This document shows, piece after piece, positions 33,460-42,203 of a DNA stretch of 58,111 bases (the first letter of the stretch is position 1; each line of letters begins with the position of its first letter). The stretch is from Candidatus Gastranaerophilales bacterium (GTDB lineage: Bacteria > Cyanobacteriota > Vampirovibrionia > Gastranaerophilales > Gastranaerophilaceae): the NCBI GenBank assembly GCA_944324255.1, contig CALUVM010000013.1, positions 1 to 58,111 of the forward strand. The letters are read 5' to 3'. The position numbers and the translations under genes were made by a program. The notes beneath the pieces were generated by a model, which was given only the letters and a program-made list of their open reading frames with translations, was not told where the DNA came from and did not search any database.

Positions 33460-34377
33460 TTACTTAACAGGTTTTATTACCTGAATGTTTCTTGTTTCTG
33501 AAAGTTCTTGCCTTGCATCACGGATAATTTGTTTGTATTCTTCCGAAAGGCTCAATCCGTTGCATAATCTGTCTATAAATCCGTTGTTTAACTTAACGGC
33601 TTTTTCAAGGGCACCTACGCTTTCAAGAACATCCTTGACTTCTGCAAAATCGTATCCGAAAGACTGTTTTGATTGATAAACCATAATTTCTCCGGTTTCA
33701 GCTTCAAGAGGTTCTCCTCCGAGTTCAAAATGGAGCTTAAAGATTGATTTCAAATCCTGCAGTTCTGCCTGCATTGTCTGGATACTCTGCTGAATTCTTA
33801 AATATCTGTCAAAGAGATAATCAACATTATCAAGCTGTTTTCTTTGCCAGTCCAGACGCTGAAGATAGAGCTTTTTTAGTTTAGGATACGCAAGAGCCAG
33901 CCCCATAGCATCAGCCATTGCCCTGTGATGATTGGTTAAATCTACATTAAATCTGTTGGTTAAAGCTTCTAGCCCGTGAGATTCTAAATCCGGTGCTATT
34001 TCTTTAAACATAATCTGGGTATCAATTCTCGGGTTAGTTAATTCTTCTCCGTAAACCCGTTTTTTAGCTTCATTTAAAAATGAATAGTCAAAAATTGCAT
34101 TATGAGCAACAATAGGATAGTCCCCTATAAATTCAAGGATTTTAGGGAGAGCTTCTTCTTCTGTAGGGGCATCTTCCACCATCTCCTGAGTTATGCCGTG
34201 AACAGCCATACTTGATTTTCTGATATGATGATGAGGGTTAATTAATGTTTGGAATTCTTCTTTAATCTTTCCGTTTTCAAGTCTTACACCGGCGAATTCA
34301 ATAATTCTTTCTCTTGTGTAGTCCAAACCGGTCGTTTCAGTATCAAGTACGATTTCTATTTCTTTTTTCCTTGGCAT
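33460..34377 (-). CDS. DEDDh exonuclease (DnaQ/PolIII-epsilon-like) with C-terminal extension
   Basis: 305 residues. IVLDTETTGLD gives catalytic Asp12 and Glu14, AHNAIFDYSFL gives the second Asp, and HRAMADAMG gives the His and last Asp of DEDDh. It degrades single strands 3' to 5', as proofreader or in repair. Residues about 180-305 are an unfamiliar helical extension (QQSIQTMQAELQDLK) found neither in epsilon nor in RNase T. It is upstream of rlmD in the same transcript. Confidence 0.88.
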   Translation of the reverse strand: MPRKKEIEIVLDTETTGLDYTRERIIEFAGVRLENGKIKEEFQTLINPHHHIRKSSMAVHGITQEMVEDAPTEEEALPKILEFIGDYPIVAHNAIFDYSFLNEAKKRVYGEELTNPRIDTQIMFKEIAPDLESHGLEALTNRFNVDLTNHHRAMADAMGLALAYPKLKKLYLQRLDWQRKQLDNVDYLFDRYLRIQQSIQTMQAELQDLKSIFKLHFELGGEPLEAETGEIMVYQSKQSFGYDFAEVKDVLESVGALEKAVKLNNGFIDRLCNGLSLSEEYKQIIRDARQELSETRNIQVIKPVK

Positions 34378-34497
34378 ATCCTATCCCTTATTATTTCTCT
34401 CAGGGCAAATATTTTCTTCTCCCTGATAGTATAATAGCATAAATATAATTTATGTGGTAATATTTAAGGGTGAATCGGGAAATATAAGGAGTTTAAT

Positions 34498-34815
34498 ATG
34501 GTACAGGAAATAAATGTTTCAAATTTTGACAGTGAAGTCGTAAATCATTCCGGTGTTGCTGTTGTAGATTTCTTTGCTAACTGGTGCGGCCCTTGCAGAA
34601 AACTCTCTCCGATTTTGGATGAAGTTGCTGACGAATTAGCTTCTAAAGTTAAGTTTGCTAAAATTGATACCGATGAGAATCTGGATGCCGCTAAAAAATA
34701 TCAGGTAAGCGGACTCCCGACGTTATTAGTTTTTAAAAACGGAGAAGTGGTTGAGAGAATGGTAGGCTTGATGCCAAAGTCTTCAATTATAACTAATATT
34801 GAAAAACATTTGTAA
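34498..34815 (+). CDS. trxA: Thioredoxin
   Basis: 105 residues, the full thioredoxin fold. FFANWCGPCRK holds the redox pair Cys30 and Cys33, and SGLPTLLVF includes the cis-proline. It reduces cytoplasmic disulfides with electrons from thioredoxin reductase. AAGGAG precedes ATG. Monocistronic. Confidence 0.97.
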   Translation: MVQEINVSNFDSEVVNHSGVAVVDFFANWCGPCRKLSPILDEVADELASKVKFAKIDTDENLDAAKKYQVSGLPTLLVFKNGEVVERMVGLMPKSSIITNIEKHL

Positions 34816-34818
34816 TAA

Positions 34819-36357
34819 TTATCTTTTCCGGACTTCTTTACTCATTAAAAAGGCAACTGGAACTAATATAAAAGCAAACAACGCAGAAATTGCAAATACG
34901 TCAACATAGGACATTAACCTTGCCTGAACGAGCATTTGTTTGTAGACAAAAGCATTAGCTTTCGTTTGTGCATATGAGCTTGAGGCATTGGTAATAAAAG
35001 TGCTAATATAGTTTGCCATTTTTTGTTGGAAAACTATATTAAAATTGGAAAGATTATCGACTAAATAAGTTTGATGCACCTGCGAATGCCTTGCAACAAT
35101 AGTTGAAGAAATTGATACAACAACTGCCGAACCTATTGTTTTACAGAAGTTATGCAGGCTCGCTCCGCTTGTAAGCTCTTCTTTAGGAAGGGTTCCTAGT
35201 GCCAGTGCTGATACTGGAATAAACGTTAAGATTACCCCTACTCCTAAGAATACATTCGGTATTGCAACGTACCAGAAGGATACAGAGAGGTTTACGAGCG
35301 TAAACATAAATGTCGCACCCCCTAAAAATAAAAATCCGATTGAGATAAGGAGTCTGTTATCATAAAGCTTCATAAGCGGGGTTATTACAAGGAGCATAAA
35401 AACACAGGAAATAACCCTCGGTGCCAGAGCGTACCCGCTTAGGAGTGCTGTGTAGCCTAAAATGTTCTGCAAAAATTGCGGAGCAAGAAACATTGTAGTA
35501 AACATAATCATAGAAACTCCTGTGGATATTATTGTTCCGAACAAAAAGTTTCTGTCTTTGAAGAGCCTGAGTTTCATAAAAGAGTTTTTGCAGTCACTTT
35601 CCCAGGCAAGCAGAAATGAAAACATAATAAGAGAAAAAACGCTAAGCCAGAAAATCCAGGCGCAGTCAAACCAGTTATACTGTTGACCTTTATCAAGAAC
35701 TATCTGCATTGATAATAGCCATAGAATAAGTGCACTCATCCCGACAAAATCTACATGAATATTTTTAGAATCATGTTTAGTATCTTTTATATTTTTGCTG
35801 ACAAGGATTAATGATATAATTCCGACTGGAATGTTAACGGAATAAATATACTGCCAGCTTAAGTTATCAACAAGAAAACCTCCAAACGAAGGCCCTAGAA
35901 TTGCAAAAACCATAACTGCAAGCCCGAACAGCGACATTCCGACTCCTTTTTTTTCAGGAGGAAATGCCGATAATAAAACTGTCTGCGCAATCGGAGTCAT
36001 CGGTCCTCCTCCTATACCCTGTATAAATCTGCCCAGAACCATTACGTTTAATGACGGAGCAGAAACACAAATAAATGCACCTATTGTGAAAATTATAATT
36101 GAAAGTTTAAGGAATGCTTTTCTTCCCAAAATACTTTCAATCCAACCAGAAAGCATGATTAGACAGGCATTTGATATCATATAAGAAGTAACAACCCATT
36201 TAACTTCATCTGATGTTGCGGCAAAGAATCCAGAAATATGAGGAATTGCGACATTTGTTGCAGATGTTGCCAGCGCTGAAAACGAGGTCGGTAAAAGTAT
36301 TGATATTGCGACAAGCCATAAAGGAACTGTTCTTTCTTCTTTTACACCTTCTGCCAT
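34819..36357 (-). CDS. emrB: EmrB/QacA (DHA2) family drug:H+ antiporter
   Basis: 512 residues with 14 predicted TM segments. GRKAFLKLSIIIFTIGAF is the loop 2-3 motif A region and GGPMTPIAQTVLL / LGPSFGGFLVD carry the antiporter motif C. It forms the inner-membrane pump of a tripartite efflux system with the EmrA-like protein three bases upstream and the TolC-like protein encoded divergently. The Shine-Dalgarno is within the end of emrA. Confidence 0.92.
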   Translation of the reverse strand: MAEGVKEERTVPLWLVAISILLPTSFSALATSATNVAIPHISGFFAATSDEVKWVVTSYMISNACLIMLSGWIESILGRKAFLKLSIIIFTIGAFICVSAPSLNVMVLGRFIQGIGGGPMTPIAQTVLLSAFPPEKKGVGMSLFGLAVMVFAILGPSFGGFLVDNLSWQYIYSVNIPVGIISLILVSKNIKDTKHDSKNIHVDFVGMSALILWLLSMQIVLDKGQQYNWFDCAWIFWLSVFSLIMFSFLLAWESDCKNSFMKLRLFKDRNFLFGTIISTGVSMIMFTTMFLAPQFLQNILGYTALLSGYALAPRVISCVFMLLVITPLMKLYDNRLLISIGFLFLGGATFMFTLVNLSVSFWYVAIPNVFLGVGVILTFIPVSALALGTLPKEELTSGASLHNFCKTIGSAVVVSISSTIVARHSQVHQTYLVDNLSNFNIVFQQKMANYISTFITNASSSYAQTKANAFVYKQMLVQARLMSYVDVFAISALFAFILVPVAFLMSKEVRKR

Positions 36358-36360
36358 TTT

Positions 36361-37350
36361 TTATTTCACCTTAACTGTCGGAACCACGGACATTCCAGGT
36401 ATAATATTATAGTTTGAAATATCATCTGTAAATAATATTTTTACAGGGATTCTCTGAACTATTTTTACATAACTTCCGACAGCGTTTTCAGGAGGGAAAA
36501 GGCTAGCCTTAGCTCCTGATGCCATCTGTAGACTGTCGACAACTCCGTTAAACCTTTTGTGTCCGTATGTATCAATTTTGATTTTTACGGGCTGTCCTTT
36601 TTTCATTTTTGCAACCTGTGTTTCTTTAAAATTAGCAACTACCCAGACTTTCCTCGGAACTATTGCAAACATCGGCTGAGCTGTTTGAACATAATTCCCC
36701 TGTTCAACAGTCCTATTTGTAATCAAGCCGTCTTCAGGTGCATAAATCTTTGTATATGAAAGATTTAATTTATCTTGTTCAACTTCCGCTTCAAGCCTTT
36801 TTATAGCTGCTTCAATTTCTGCATGCTTAGATTTTGAAGCATTATTGTTTGATTTGGCTGCTGTCAGGTTGTTCCTGCTCGAATCATAATCCTGTTTTGA
36901 AGAAATTCCCTTTTCATACATTGCGGAATACCTTTGATAATCTCCTTCTGCGTAATCAAGAGCTGAATAAGTTTTTACAATATCGTCTTTAGCACTGTTA
37001 AGAGCTGCTTTAGCTTCTTCAAGCTTGGCTTCTGTCTGCTCCAGCTTAACTTTATAATCATTCGGGTCGATTTCAAGGAGTAAATCTCCTTTTTTTACTT
37101 CCTGATTGTCATCTATATTGAGTTTGATAACAGGTCCTGAAACTCTCGGAGCTATTGTAATTATATGTCCTTCAACAAAAGCGTCATCCGTCGATTTATA
37201 AAAAGCTGAATGAATTGAAACAATTGCTCCTAAAAAGATTGTTATAGTTGCAACAATTCCCGGTATAACTACACGTTTTTTCAGGTAAAAGGGGCGTGTG
37301 TCTTCATCATCTTCTATTGTTATTTTATTTTCGGCTTTCTTTTCTTCCAA
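36361..37350 (-). CDS. emrA: EmrA/HlyD-type membrane fusion protein
   Basis: 329 residues starting at TTG with AAAGGAGAG at good distance. One TM helix (about 28-48), then a lipoyl half-motif (GPVIKLNIDDNQEVKKGDLLLEIDP), a long coiled-coil hairpin (about 95-200), the second lipoyl half (IYAPEDGLITNRTVEQGNYV) and a beta-barrel. It bridges EmrB to the outer-membrane channel. Second gene of the marR-emrA-emrB operon. Confidence 0.93.
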   Translation of the reverse strand: MEEKKAENKITIEDDEDTRPFYLKKRVVIPGIVATITIFLGAIVSIHSAFYKSTDDAFVEGHIITIAPRVSGPVIKLNIDDNQEVKKGDLLLEIDPNDYKVKLEQTEAKLEEAKAALNSAKDDIVKTYSALDYAEGDYQRYSAMYEKGISSKQDYDSSRNNLTAAKSNNNASKSKHAEIEAAIKRLEAEVEQDKLNLSYTKIYAPEDGLITNRTVEQGNYVQTAQPMFAIVPRKVWVVANFKETQVAKMKKGQPVKIKIDTYGHKRFNGVVDSLQMASGAKASLFPPENAVGSYVKIVQRIPVKILFTDDISNYNIIPGMSVVPTVKVK

Positions 37351-37361
37351 TTTTCTCTCCT

Positions 37362-37820
37362 TTAAATCTGTAATTTAACTTTATCTCTTATATTTATATT
37401 CATTTTTTCCAGTGTATTAAATGTAGTTGTTAGTTCCTCTTCTGTAATATCTTTTGTTATTTCATTTCTTAAAACTATATCTGTTTTAAAAATTTTATCT
37501 TTAATTTTTCTACCTTCTTCAGTCACAATGAGCTTGTATATTCTTCTTCCGTTTGAATCCGGCACCTTTTTTATCAAATTCTTCCGGCACATGCCGTCTA
37601 TAATTCTTGAGATATTTGACCTGTCTTTAAACATAATTTCAGCAATTTGCCGCTGATACATTATTTCTTCGTTTTCAATCAAAAGAGAGAGTATTACATA
37701 CTGATCCGGTGTTAAGCCAAACTTCTTTTCCGCAAATGTTTGGGTAGATAATCCCCTTATCAGAGTACCGGTAATATAGATTAGTGAACCAATTCTTCCG
37801 TTTAAATACTTCCTGTACAT
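37362..37820 (-). CDS. MarR family regulator of the efflux operon
   Basis: 152 residues. The winged helix covers about 38-110: QRQIAEIMFKDRSNISRIIDGMCRK is the recognition helix and NGRRIYKLIVTEEGRK the wing. MarR proteins bind palindromes as dimers and release on ligand binding. It is first in the efflux operon, 11 bases before emrA, and divergent from the TolC-like gene, with a strong palindrome between them. It probably represses both directions. Confidence 0.93.
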   Translation of the reverse strand: MYRKYLNGRIGSLIYITGTLIRGLSTQTFAEKKFGLTPDQYVILSLLIENEEIMYQRQIAEIMFKDRSNISRIIDGMCRKNLIKKVPDSNGRRIYKLIVTEEGRKIKDKIFKTDIVLRNEITKDITEEELTTTFNTLEKMNINIRDKVKLQI

Positions 37821-37841
37821 TTTTCTCTTGTTTATATTAAA

Positions 37842-37875
37842 ATATTCTTGTGTTGTAATTATAGCACAAGAATAT
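37842..37875. promoter_or_regulatory. Palindromic operator between marR and tolC
   Basis: ATATTCTTGTG and CACAAGAATAT are perfect 11-bp arms separated by 12 nt. The intergenic gap is only 72 bp, so occupancy would block both promoters. Likely MarR site by position. Confidence 0.75.
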
Positions 37876-37892
37876 CACACCGGATATAAAGT

Positions 37893-39266
37893 ATGAAAAA
37901 AATATTTTTTATTATATTAGTAATTATATTAGCCCTGCCATCACCTGTTTTTGCTAAAAAACAGCCGGAGAAAATCGACCGTATGGCATATATAAATCTT
38001 GCATGGTGGGAAAGATATAATGATGAACATCTGACAAATAATTTGCTAAAACTCTATGAAAATAACTATGATTTAAAAAATGCTGCACTCAAAGTTAAAG
38101 AAAATGAGCAGATTGTAAAAATGCAATTTGCAAACGAGCTTCCGCAGCTGGGATTATCGGGACAGTTATACAGGGATTTACGCTCTTCTTCAAAACAATA
38201 CGGCAGTATGCAGATTCCGAGCTACTCTCAATATAACTACTATTTACCGCTGACTGCAGCTTATGAAGTCGATATCTGGGGTTCAAACCGGCTAAAAACG
38301 AAAAGTATAAAACAGCAGCTTGAAATTGTTAAACAGGCTGAACGTGCGACATATATTTCTCTAACCTCCGATTTTGTATCTGATTACTTAAATCTTATTC
38401 GGGCTGATGAATTTTTAAAAATCCAAAATGAACTTATAAAAACTCAAGAAGAAATTGTATCAAAGACTAAAGATAAGTATGAGATAGGATTGAGCACTAT
38501 TAATGATCTGTTAGCTGAACAAAGTATGTTAACTACTCTTAAGGAAGAAAGAAACAGACATATAAAAACCCGTGATATTTTAATAGATTCATTAAGGACA
38601 TATTTATCAGATTCATCTGCAAGTATTGACAGGAATACTTATGATAATATAACTCTTTTATCCGGTATACCTCCGGAATTTAATGCTGATATTGTTCAAA
38701 ACAGACCGGATTATCTTCAAGACGAGTCTAATATAAAAAGAATAGGCTTTGATGTAAAAATAGCAAGACGGGAATTTTTGCCAAAATTCATAATATTCGG
38801 ACAAATCGGATTGAATGCATATCATCTGGATACACTATTTAATTCTTCTTCGCAAATGTTTAGCGCCGGGGTCTTGCCATCTATTGATTTATTTACAGGC
38901 GGCAGGAAAAAAGCAATGCTAAAGATGAAAAAATTTGAGTATGAAGAAGCTTTAAACAGTTACCATAAAACTATTCTAACCGGAATAAAAGAAGTTAATT
39001 CAAGCCTCGTTGAATATAAAGAAGCGCAGGAAAATTATAAAGAAAGTTCTGAACGTTTAAAAATGCAAGAACAAACATATTCGCTAATGCAGGATAAATC
39101 TCTTATAGGTTCTGCAAGTGATTTAAATGTGTTCTATGCAAAGGAAGCTTATTTGATGGTTAGAAAAGATGAGGTTTCTAATAAAATAAACGTTTTATTA
39201 TCAACAATAGGACTCTATAGGGCAGCCGGCGGAGTCGATTTATGCAAATTGAATGAAGACATATAA
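37893..39266 (+). CDS. TolC-like outer membrane efflux protein
   Basis: 457 residues. A Sec signal peptide (MKKIFFIILVIILALPSPVFA) without a lipobox, then two OEP repeats dominated by long helices (about 60-240 and 270-450). PPEFNADIVQNRPDYLQDE between the repeats and the DLFTGGRKKAML segment resemble the NodT/CusC type. It forms the outer-membrane channel for EmrAB. Divergent from the marR-emrAB operon across the shared operator. Confidence 0.9.
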   Translation: MKKIFFIILVIILALPSPVFAKKQPEKIDRMAYINLAWWERYNDEHLTNNLLKLYENNYDLKNAALKVKENEQIVKMQFANELPQLGLSGQLYRDLRSSSKQYGSMQIPSYSQYNYYLPLTAAYEVDIWGSNRLKTKSIKQQLEIVKQAERATYISLTSDFVSDYLNLIRADEFLKIQNELIKTQEEIVSKTKDKYEIGLSTINDLLAEQSMLTTLKEERNRHIKTRDILIDSLRTYLSDSSASIDRNTYDNITLLSGIPPEFNADIVQNRPDYLQDESNIKRIGFDVKIARREFLPKFIIFGQIGLNAYHLDTLFNSSSQMFSAGVLPSIDLFTGGRKKAMLKMKKFEYEEALNSYHKTILTGIKEVNSSLVEYKEAQENYKESSERLKMQEQTYSLMQDKSLIGSASDLNVFYAKEAYLMVRKDEVSNKINVLLSTIGLYRAAGGVDLCKLNEDI

Positions 39267-39274
39267 TGGTTATT

Positions 39275-39312
39275 AAAAGGGCGGTTTGGCTTTAGCCAAA
39301 CCGCCCTTTTTA
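39275..39312. terminator. Bidirectional terminator between tolC-like gene and rpsU
   Basis: AAAAGGGCGGTTTGGC - TTTA - GCCAAACCGCCCTTTT, a perfect 16-bp stem with A/T tracts on both sides. Confidence 0.93.
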
Positions 39313-39327
39313 AGAAATTCTATTATA

Positions 39328-39501
39328 TTAAACCTTGCGTTTGCGAGCTGCTTCAGATTTGCGTTTTCTCTTTACGCTAGGCTTTTCATATCTTTCGCGT
39401 TTTTTTACTTCAGAAAGGATTCCAGCTTTTTGGATTTTCTTTTTGAATCTTCTTAAAGCGCTTTCGATACTTTCGTTTTCGCCTACTTTAACTTCTGGCA
39501 T
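39328..39501 (-). CDS. rpsU: Ribosomal protein bS21
   Basis: 57 residues: [19 protein letters not shown] begins it, and a strongly basic tail ([14 protein letters not shown]) ends it, as in bS21. It contacts the anti-Shine-Dalgarno region of the small subunit during initiation. Flanked by the shared terminator; lepB lies about 75 bases downstream of its start on the same strand, so lepB could run into it. The upstream region holds AAGGTGGTGAA as ribosome site. Confidence 0.95.
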   Translation of the reverse strand: MPEVKVGENESIESALRRFKKKIQKAGILSEVKKRERYEKPSVKRKRKSEAARKRKV

Positions 39502-39577
39502 TCTTTTTTCACCACCTTTACTGCCTTTTGTACTGAAATTATGATAGCTGAAACATTTTTTTATTTCAAGGGGTGTG

Positions 39578-40231
39578 TTAATTAAGTGTTTTTATATGAT
39601 TAACAGGCCAGAATACGAAAACAGCACGACCTATAAATCTTTCTTTTGATAGAGGTCCCCAGAAACGACTGTCAAGAGAGCTTCCCCGGTTATCACCCAT
39701 CATAAAATAATTGTTTTTAGGAATAACAAAAGGTCCGCAGAACATATTTTCTTTACATTTATGGTAATCATATTCGCTCATTATATACTCTTCTTCAAGG
39801 GGAGTATCATTGATATAAACCTTATAAGCCCCATTATCACCCTGTTTTATTTCTATCTTTTCCCCCGGCAATCCTACAACTCTTTTAATATATGCCACAT
39901 CCTTGCAGAAGAATCCTGTAAGACGGCTAAATATTGCCCATGGAGTTGTTTTAAGTTTAACAAACGGCGGGTAGAAAATCATAATATCCCCTCGTTCAGG
40001 GGTGTTTTCAAAATTATGCTCTCTTAAAATATTCGGAAATTTTGTAAGTTTCTCAACTACAATTCTATCTCCTTCAACAAGGGTTGGCTTCATAGATCCG
40101 GATGGAATCCAGCGCAATTCTGCTATAAAAAATCTTATTAGTATAACAGCTACAACTACAAAAACTATTGTATCAATTGTTTCTTTTAAATTAGCCTTAA
40201 AGCCAGCTTTAAATTTTTCTTTATCAAACAT
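39578..40231 (-). CDS. lepB: Signal peptidase I
   Basis: 217 residues. One N-terminal TM (about 20-37), [10 protein letters not shown] with catalytic Ser46, [11 protein letters not shown] with catalytic Lys116, and [15 protein letters not shown] near the C-terminus. It removes Sec signal peptides outside the inner membrane. Its start overlaps the end of the prenyl synthase gene by 8 bp. Confidence 0.96.
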   Translation of the reverse strand: MFDKEKFKAGFKANLKETIDTIVFVVVAVILIRFFIAELRWIPSGSMKPTLVEGDRIVVEKLTKFPNILREHNFENTPERGDIMIFYPPFVKLKTTPWAIFSRLTGFFCKDVAYIKRVVGLPGEKIEIKQGDNGAYKVYINDTPLEEEYIMSEYDYHKCKENMFCGPFVIPKNNYFMMGDNRGSSLDSRFWGPLSKERFIGRAVFVFWPVNHIKTLN

Positions 40232-41012
40232 AAGCTGTTATTAACTCCTCCAGAGCTTTTTTGTATGAGTTCTCTGAAATTTCTTTGAGTAAATTATTCA
40301 TCTCTTCCAGGTAATTATCTAATAAAAGTTGTGTATTTTCAACACCCAAAATACTTTTTGCAGTATAAATTTCATTTTTTGAATCTATAGATGCAGAGCT
40401 TTCTTCCATATCATTTTTTATTTGAAAAACTATACCGAAAGCCTGTGCAAATTTATGAGCCTTCTCAATATCAAGTCCGCTTAATAATACTGCACTTGTT
40501 AGGATTGCTTCAAACAGAGATGCGGTCTTTCCTGCGCAAATTTCTATATATTCTTTTTTAGAAGGTTTTTTACCTCTCAGGAAGTATTGTTTAATTTCTG
40601 CGGTACTCATTTTTATTGTACAGTCTTTAAATATTTCCAAAATTTCTTTATTATCTAACTTTAATAGTTTTTCCATAGCTCCGGATAAAAGATAATCGGC
40701 GGATAAAATTGATATTTTCGGGTTAAATTTATGGGCAATTGTGGATTCTTTTCTTCTTAGTTCTGCTTCATCCAGAACGTCATCCTGCAGAAGTGAAGCA
40801 TCATGAATCATTTCTCCAGCTGCAAGAAGGGGGTAAATATCAGGAGATAGGCTAACTCCATGAGCTTTTATATATAAAATAGCAAGTGTGGAACGAATTC
40901 TTTTAGATGATCCTGATATAAAGTTTAAAAGAGCATTGTTAGAAAGAGGGTCCTTAAAATTCCTCGTTATCTCCTCTTTTACAGTTTTTAATTCTGGTTC
41001 AATAATTTTCAT
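40224..41012 (-). CDS. Polyprenyl synthetase-family protein with degenerate second Asp motif
   Basis: 262 residues from ATG 41012. A longer frame to 41105 is rejected because it would translate a terminator hairpin. The first Asp-rich motif DDVLD is at 77-81 with RR following, and KRIRSTL replaces the usual GKRxRP. The second motif, normally DDxxD, reads FQIKNDMEES (N200-D201), lacking the canonical pair. It may still make polyprenyl diphosphate, be a small subunit of a heteromeric synthase, or be inactive. A -10 TATTAT lies 7 nt before the ATG, so the mRNA is probably leaderless. Confidence 0.75.
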   Translation of the reverse strand: MKIIEPELKTVKEEITRNFKDPLSNNALLNFISGSSKRIRSTLAILYIKAHGVSLSPDIYPLLAAGEMIHDASLLQDDVLDEAELRRKESTIAHKFNPKISILSADYLLSGAMEKLLKLDNKEILEIFKDCTIKMSTAEIKQYFLRGKKPSKKEYIEICAGKTASLFEAILTSAVLLSGLDIEKAHKFAQAFGIVFQIKNDMEESSASIDSKNEIYTAKSILGVENTQLLLDNYLEEMNNLLKEISENSYKKALEELITAYV

Positions 41013-41019
41013 CTGTTCA

Positions 41020-41048
41020 ATAATATCACAAAATATACTTGGTGTAAT
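41020..41048 (-). promoter_or_regulatory. Promoter with extended -10 giving a leaderless start
   Basis: Minus strand ATTACA, 17-nt spacer ending in TGA, TATTAT, then 7 nt to the ATG of the prenyl synthase gene. Confidence 0.5.
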
Positions 41049-41055
41049 TAGTAAA

Positions 41056-41087
41056 CGTGGTGAAACAGTATTACCTGTTTCACCACG
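41056..41087 (-). terminator. Hairpin terminator after flagellin gene 1
   Basis: CGTGGTGAAACAG and its perfect 13-nt complement enclose 6 nt, followed by TTTACTAATT on the minus strand. It lies about 70 bases after the flagellin stop and upstream of the next promoter. Confidence 0.75.
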
Positions 41088-41153
41088 CATTTTATCCCTA
41101 ATCAAACAACCTGCATGATTTTATAATATTATCCTTCATAATCTTTTCCTATT

Positions 41154-42203
41154 CTAAATCAAGTTCAATGCAATACTAGGCAGCTGGTTAGCTGTAGACA
41201 ACAGTGTAGCAGAAGCCTGTTGTAAGATTGATGCTTGAATATAGGCAGAAGATTCTTCCGCAACATCCGTATCACGTAATGTTGATAAAGATGAAGTTAA
41301 GTTTTGTGATTGAACATCAAGTGCTGATACTGCTGATTCAACACGGTTTTGAACAGCACCGATTTTTGTTACTCTTGCAGAAATATCATCAATTGCTGTA
41401 TCTAAGAAAGCCAGCATTTCTTTCGGTTCGCAGTCTGCATCTGTTTGTAATACATATGTAGCTTGAGAAGCCGGATCCGCAGGATCATCAGGTGCGGTAT
41501 ATACCAGACCTGCGCAAGCGCAAGCAAATGCTTCAATATTATCAATGTCGCCAAGCTTAGTTACGTCCCCTCCGGCTGCAGTTATAAGTTGAGTAAGAGT
41601 TTTTCCGCTTTCAGCTTTCATTCCTACCATATCGTCTGTACCGAATAAACCGCTTAAGCTTGCGTTTGCAAATAAGTTGACTTTTAAATTAATAATACTG
41701 TTTTCATCAGCATATAAACCTACTTGAAGGTTGATGCCGGCTTCAGTCATACCAACTGCTTCATTATCATCACCGTCAAGGTTAAATGCCATAAGCTTAA
41801 TTCCGTTAAATTCAGCATTAGCAGCAATACGTGATACTTCTTGTAATCTTGCACTGATTTCTGATTGAATAGCTTTTTTAGAAGCTGAACCGTAAGTACC
41901 GTTAGCAGCTTGTTCTGTCAGGTCTCTTACACGCTGAAGGTGGCTTGTAAGGAGCTGATAAGTTTCTTCTGCTGTTGTTAAAAGGTCAATACCGGTAGCA
42001 GCGTTATCAGAAGCTACGTCTAATGAACTGATTTGTGTTTCCCACATGTTTGCAATAGAATAACCTGCTGCGTTATCCTTTGCATTGTTAATTTTAAACC
42101 CTGTTGTTAATCTTTCAAGTGACTGGTTCATAGAGTTTGTTGCACTTGTAAGGCTCCTCTGTGCAATTAATGAGGAAATGTTTGTGTTGATTGTGAGTGC
42201 CAT
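41154..42203 (-). CDS. Flagellin 1
   Basis: 349 residues. The N-terminal D0/D1 helices (ALTINTNISSLIAQRSL, LTTGFKINNAKDNAAGY, LQRVRDLTEQAANGTYG) and the C-terminal helices (IGAVQNRVESAVSALDV, ending LSTANQLPSIALNLI) are typical. The central variable domain is short (about 150-250), unusually acidic and contains cysteines (AFACACAG, DADCEP), which flagellins normally avoid. It would be exported through the flagellar type III apparatus and polymerised into the filament. GAAAGGAG precedes the ATG after a long structured leader with a CsrA-like hairpin. Named hag/fliC elsewhere. Confidence 0.96.
   Translation of the reverse strand: MALTINTNISSLIAQRSLTSATNSMNQSLERLTTGFKINNAKDNAAGYSIANMWETQISSLDVASDNAATGIDLLTTAEETYQLLTSHLQRVRDLTEQAANGTYGSASKKAIQSEISARLQEVSRIAANAEFNGIKLMAFNLDGDDNEAVGMTEAGINLQVGLYADENSIINLKVNLFANASLSGLFGTDDMVGMKAESGKTLTQLITAAGGDVTKLGDIDNIEAFACACAGLVYTAPDDPADPASQATYVLQTDADCEPKEMLAFLDTAIDDISARVTKIGAVQNRVESAVSALDVQSQNLTSSLSTLRDTDVAEESSAYIQASILQQASATLLSTANQLPSIALNLI

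Noticed and set aside
33172-33501. 109-codon plus-strand frame
   Set aside because: Antisense to rlmD-like gene with conserved Fe-S cysteines; no start signals.
41013-41105. 31-residue N-terminal extension of the prenyl synthase
   Set aside because: It would translate a perfect terminator hairpin and the promoter, and has no family similarity.
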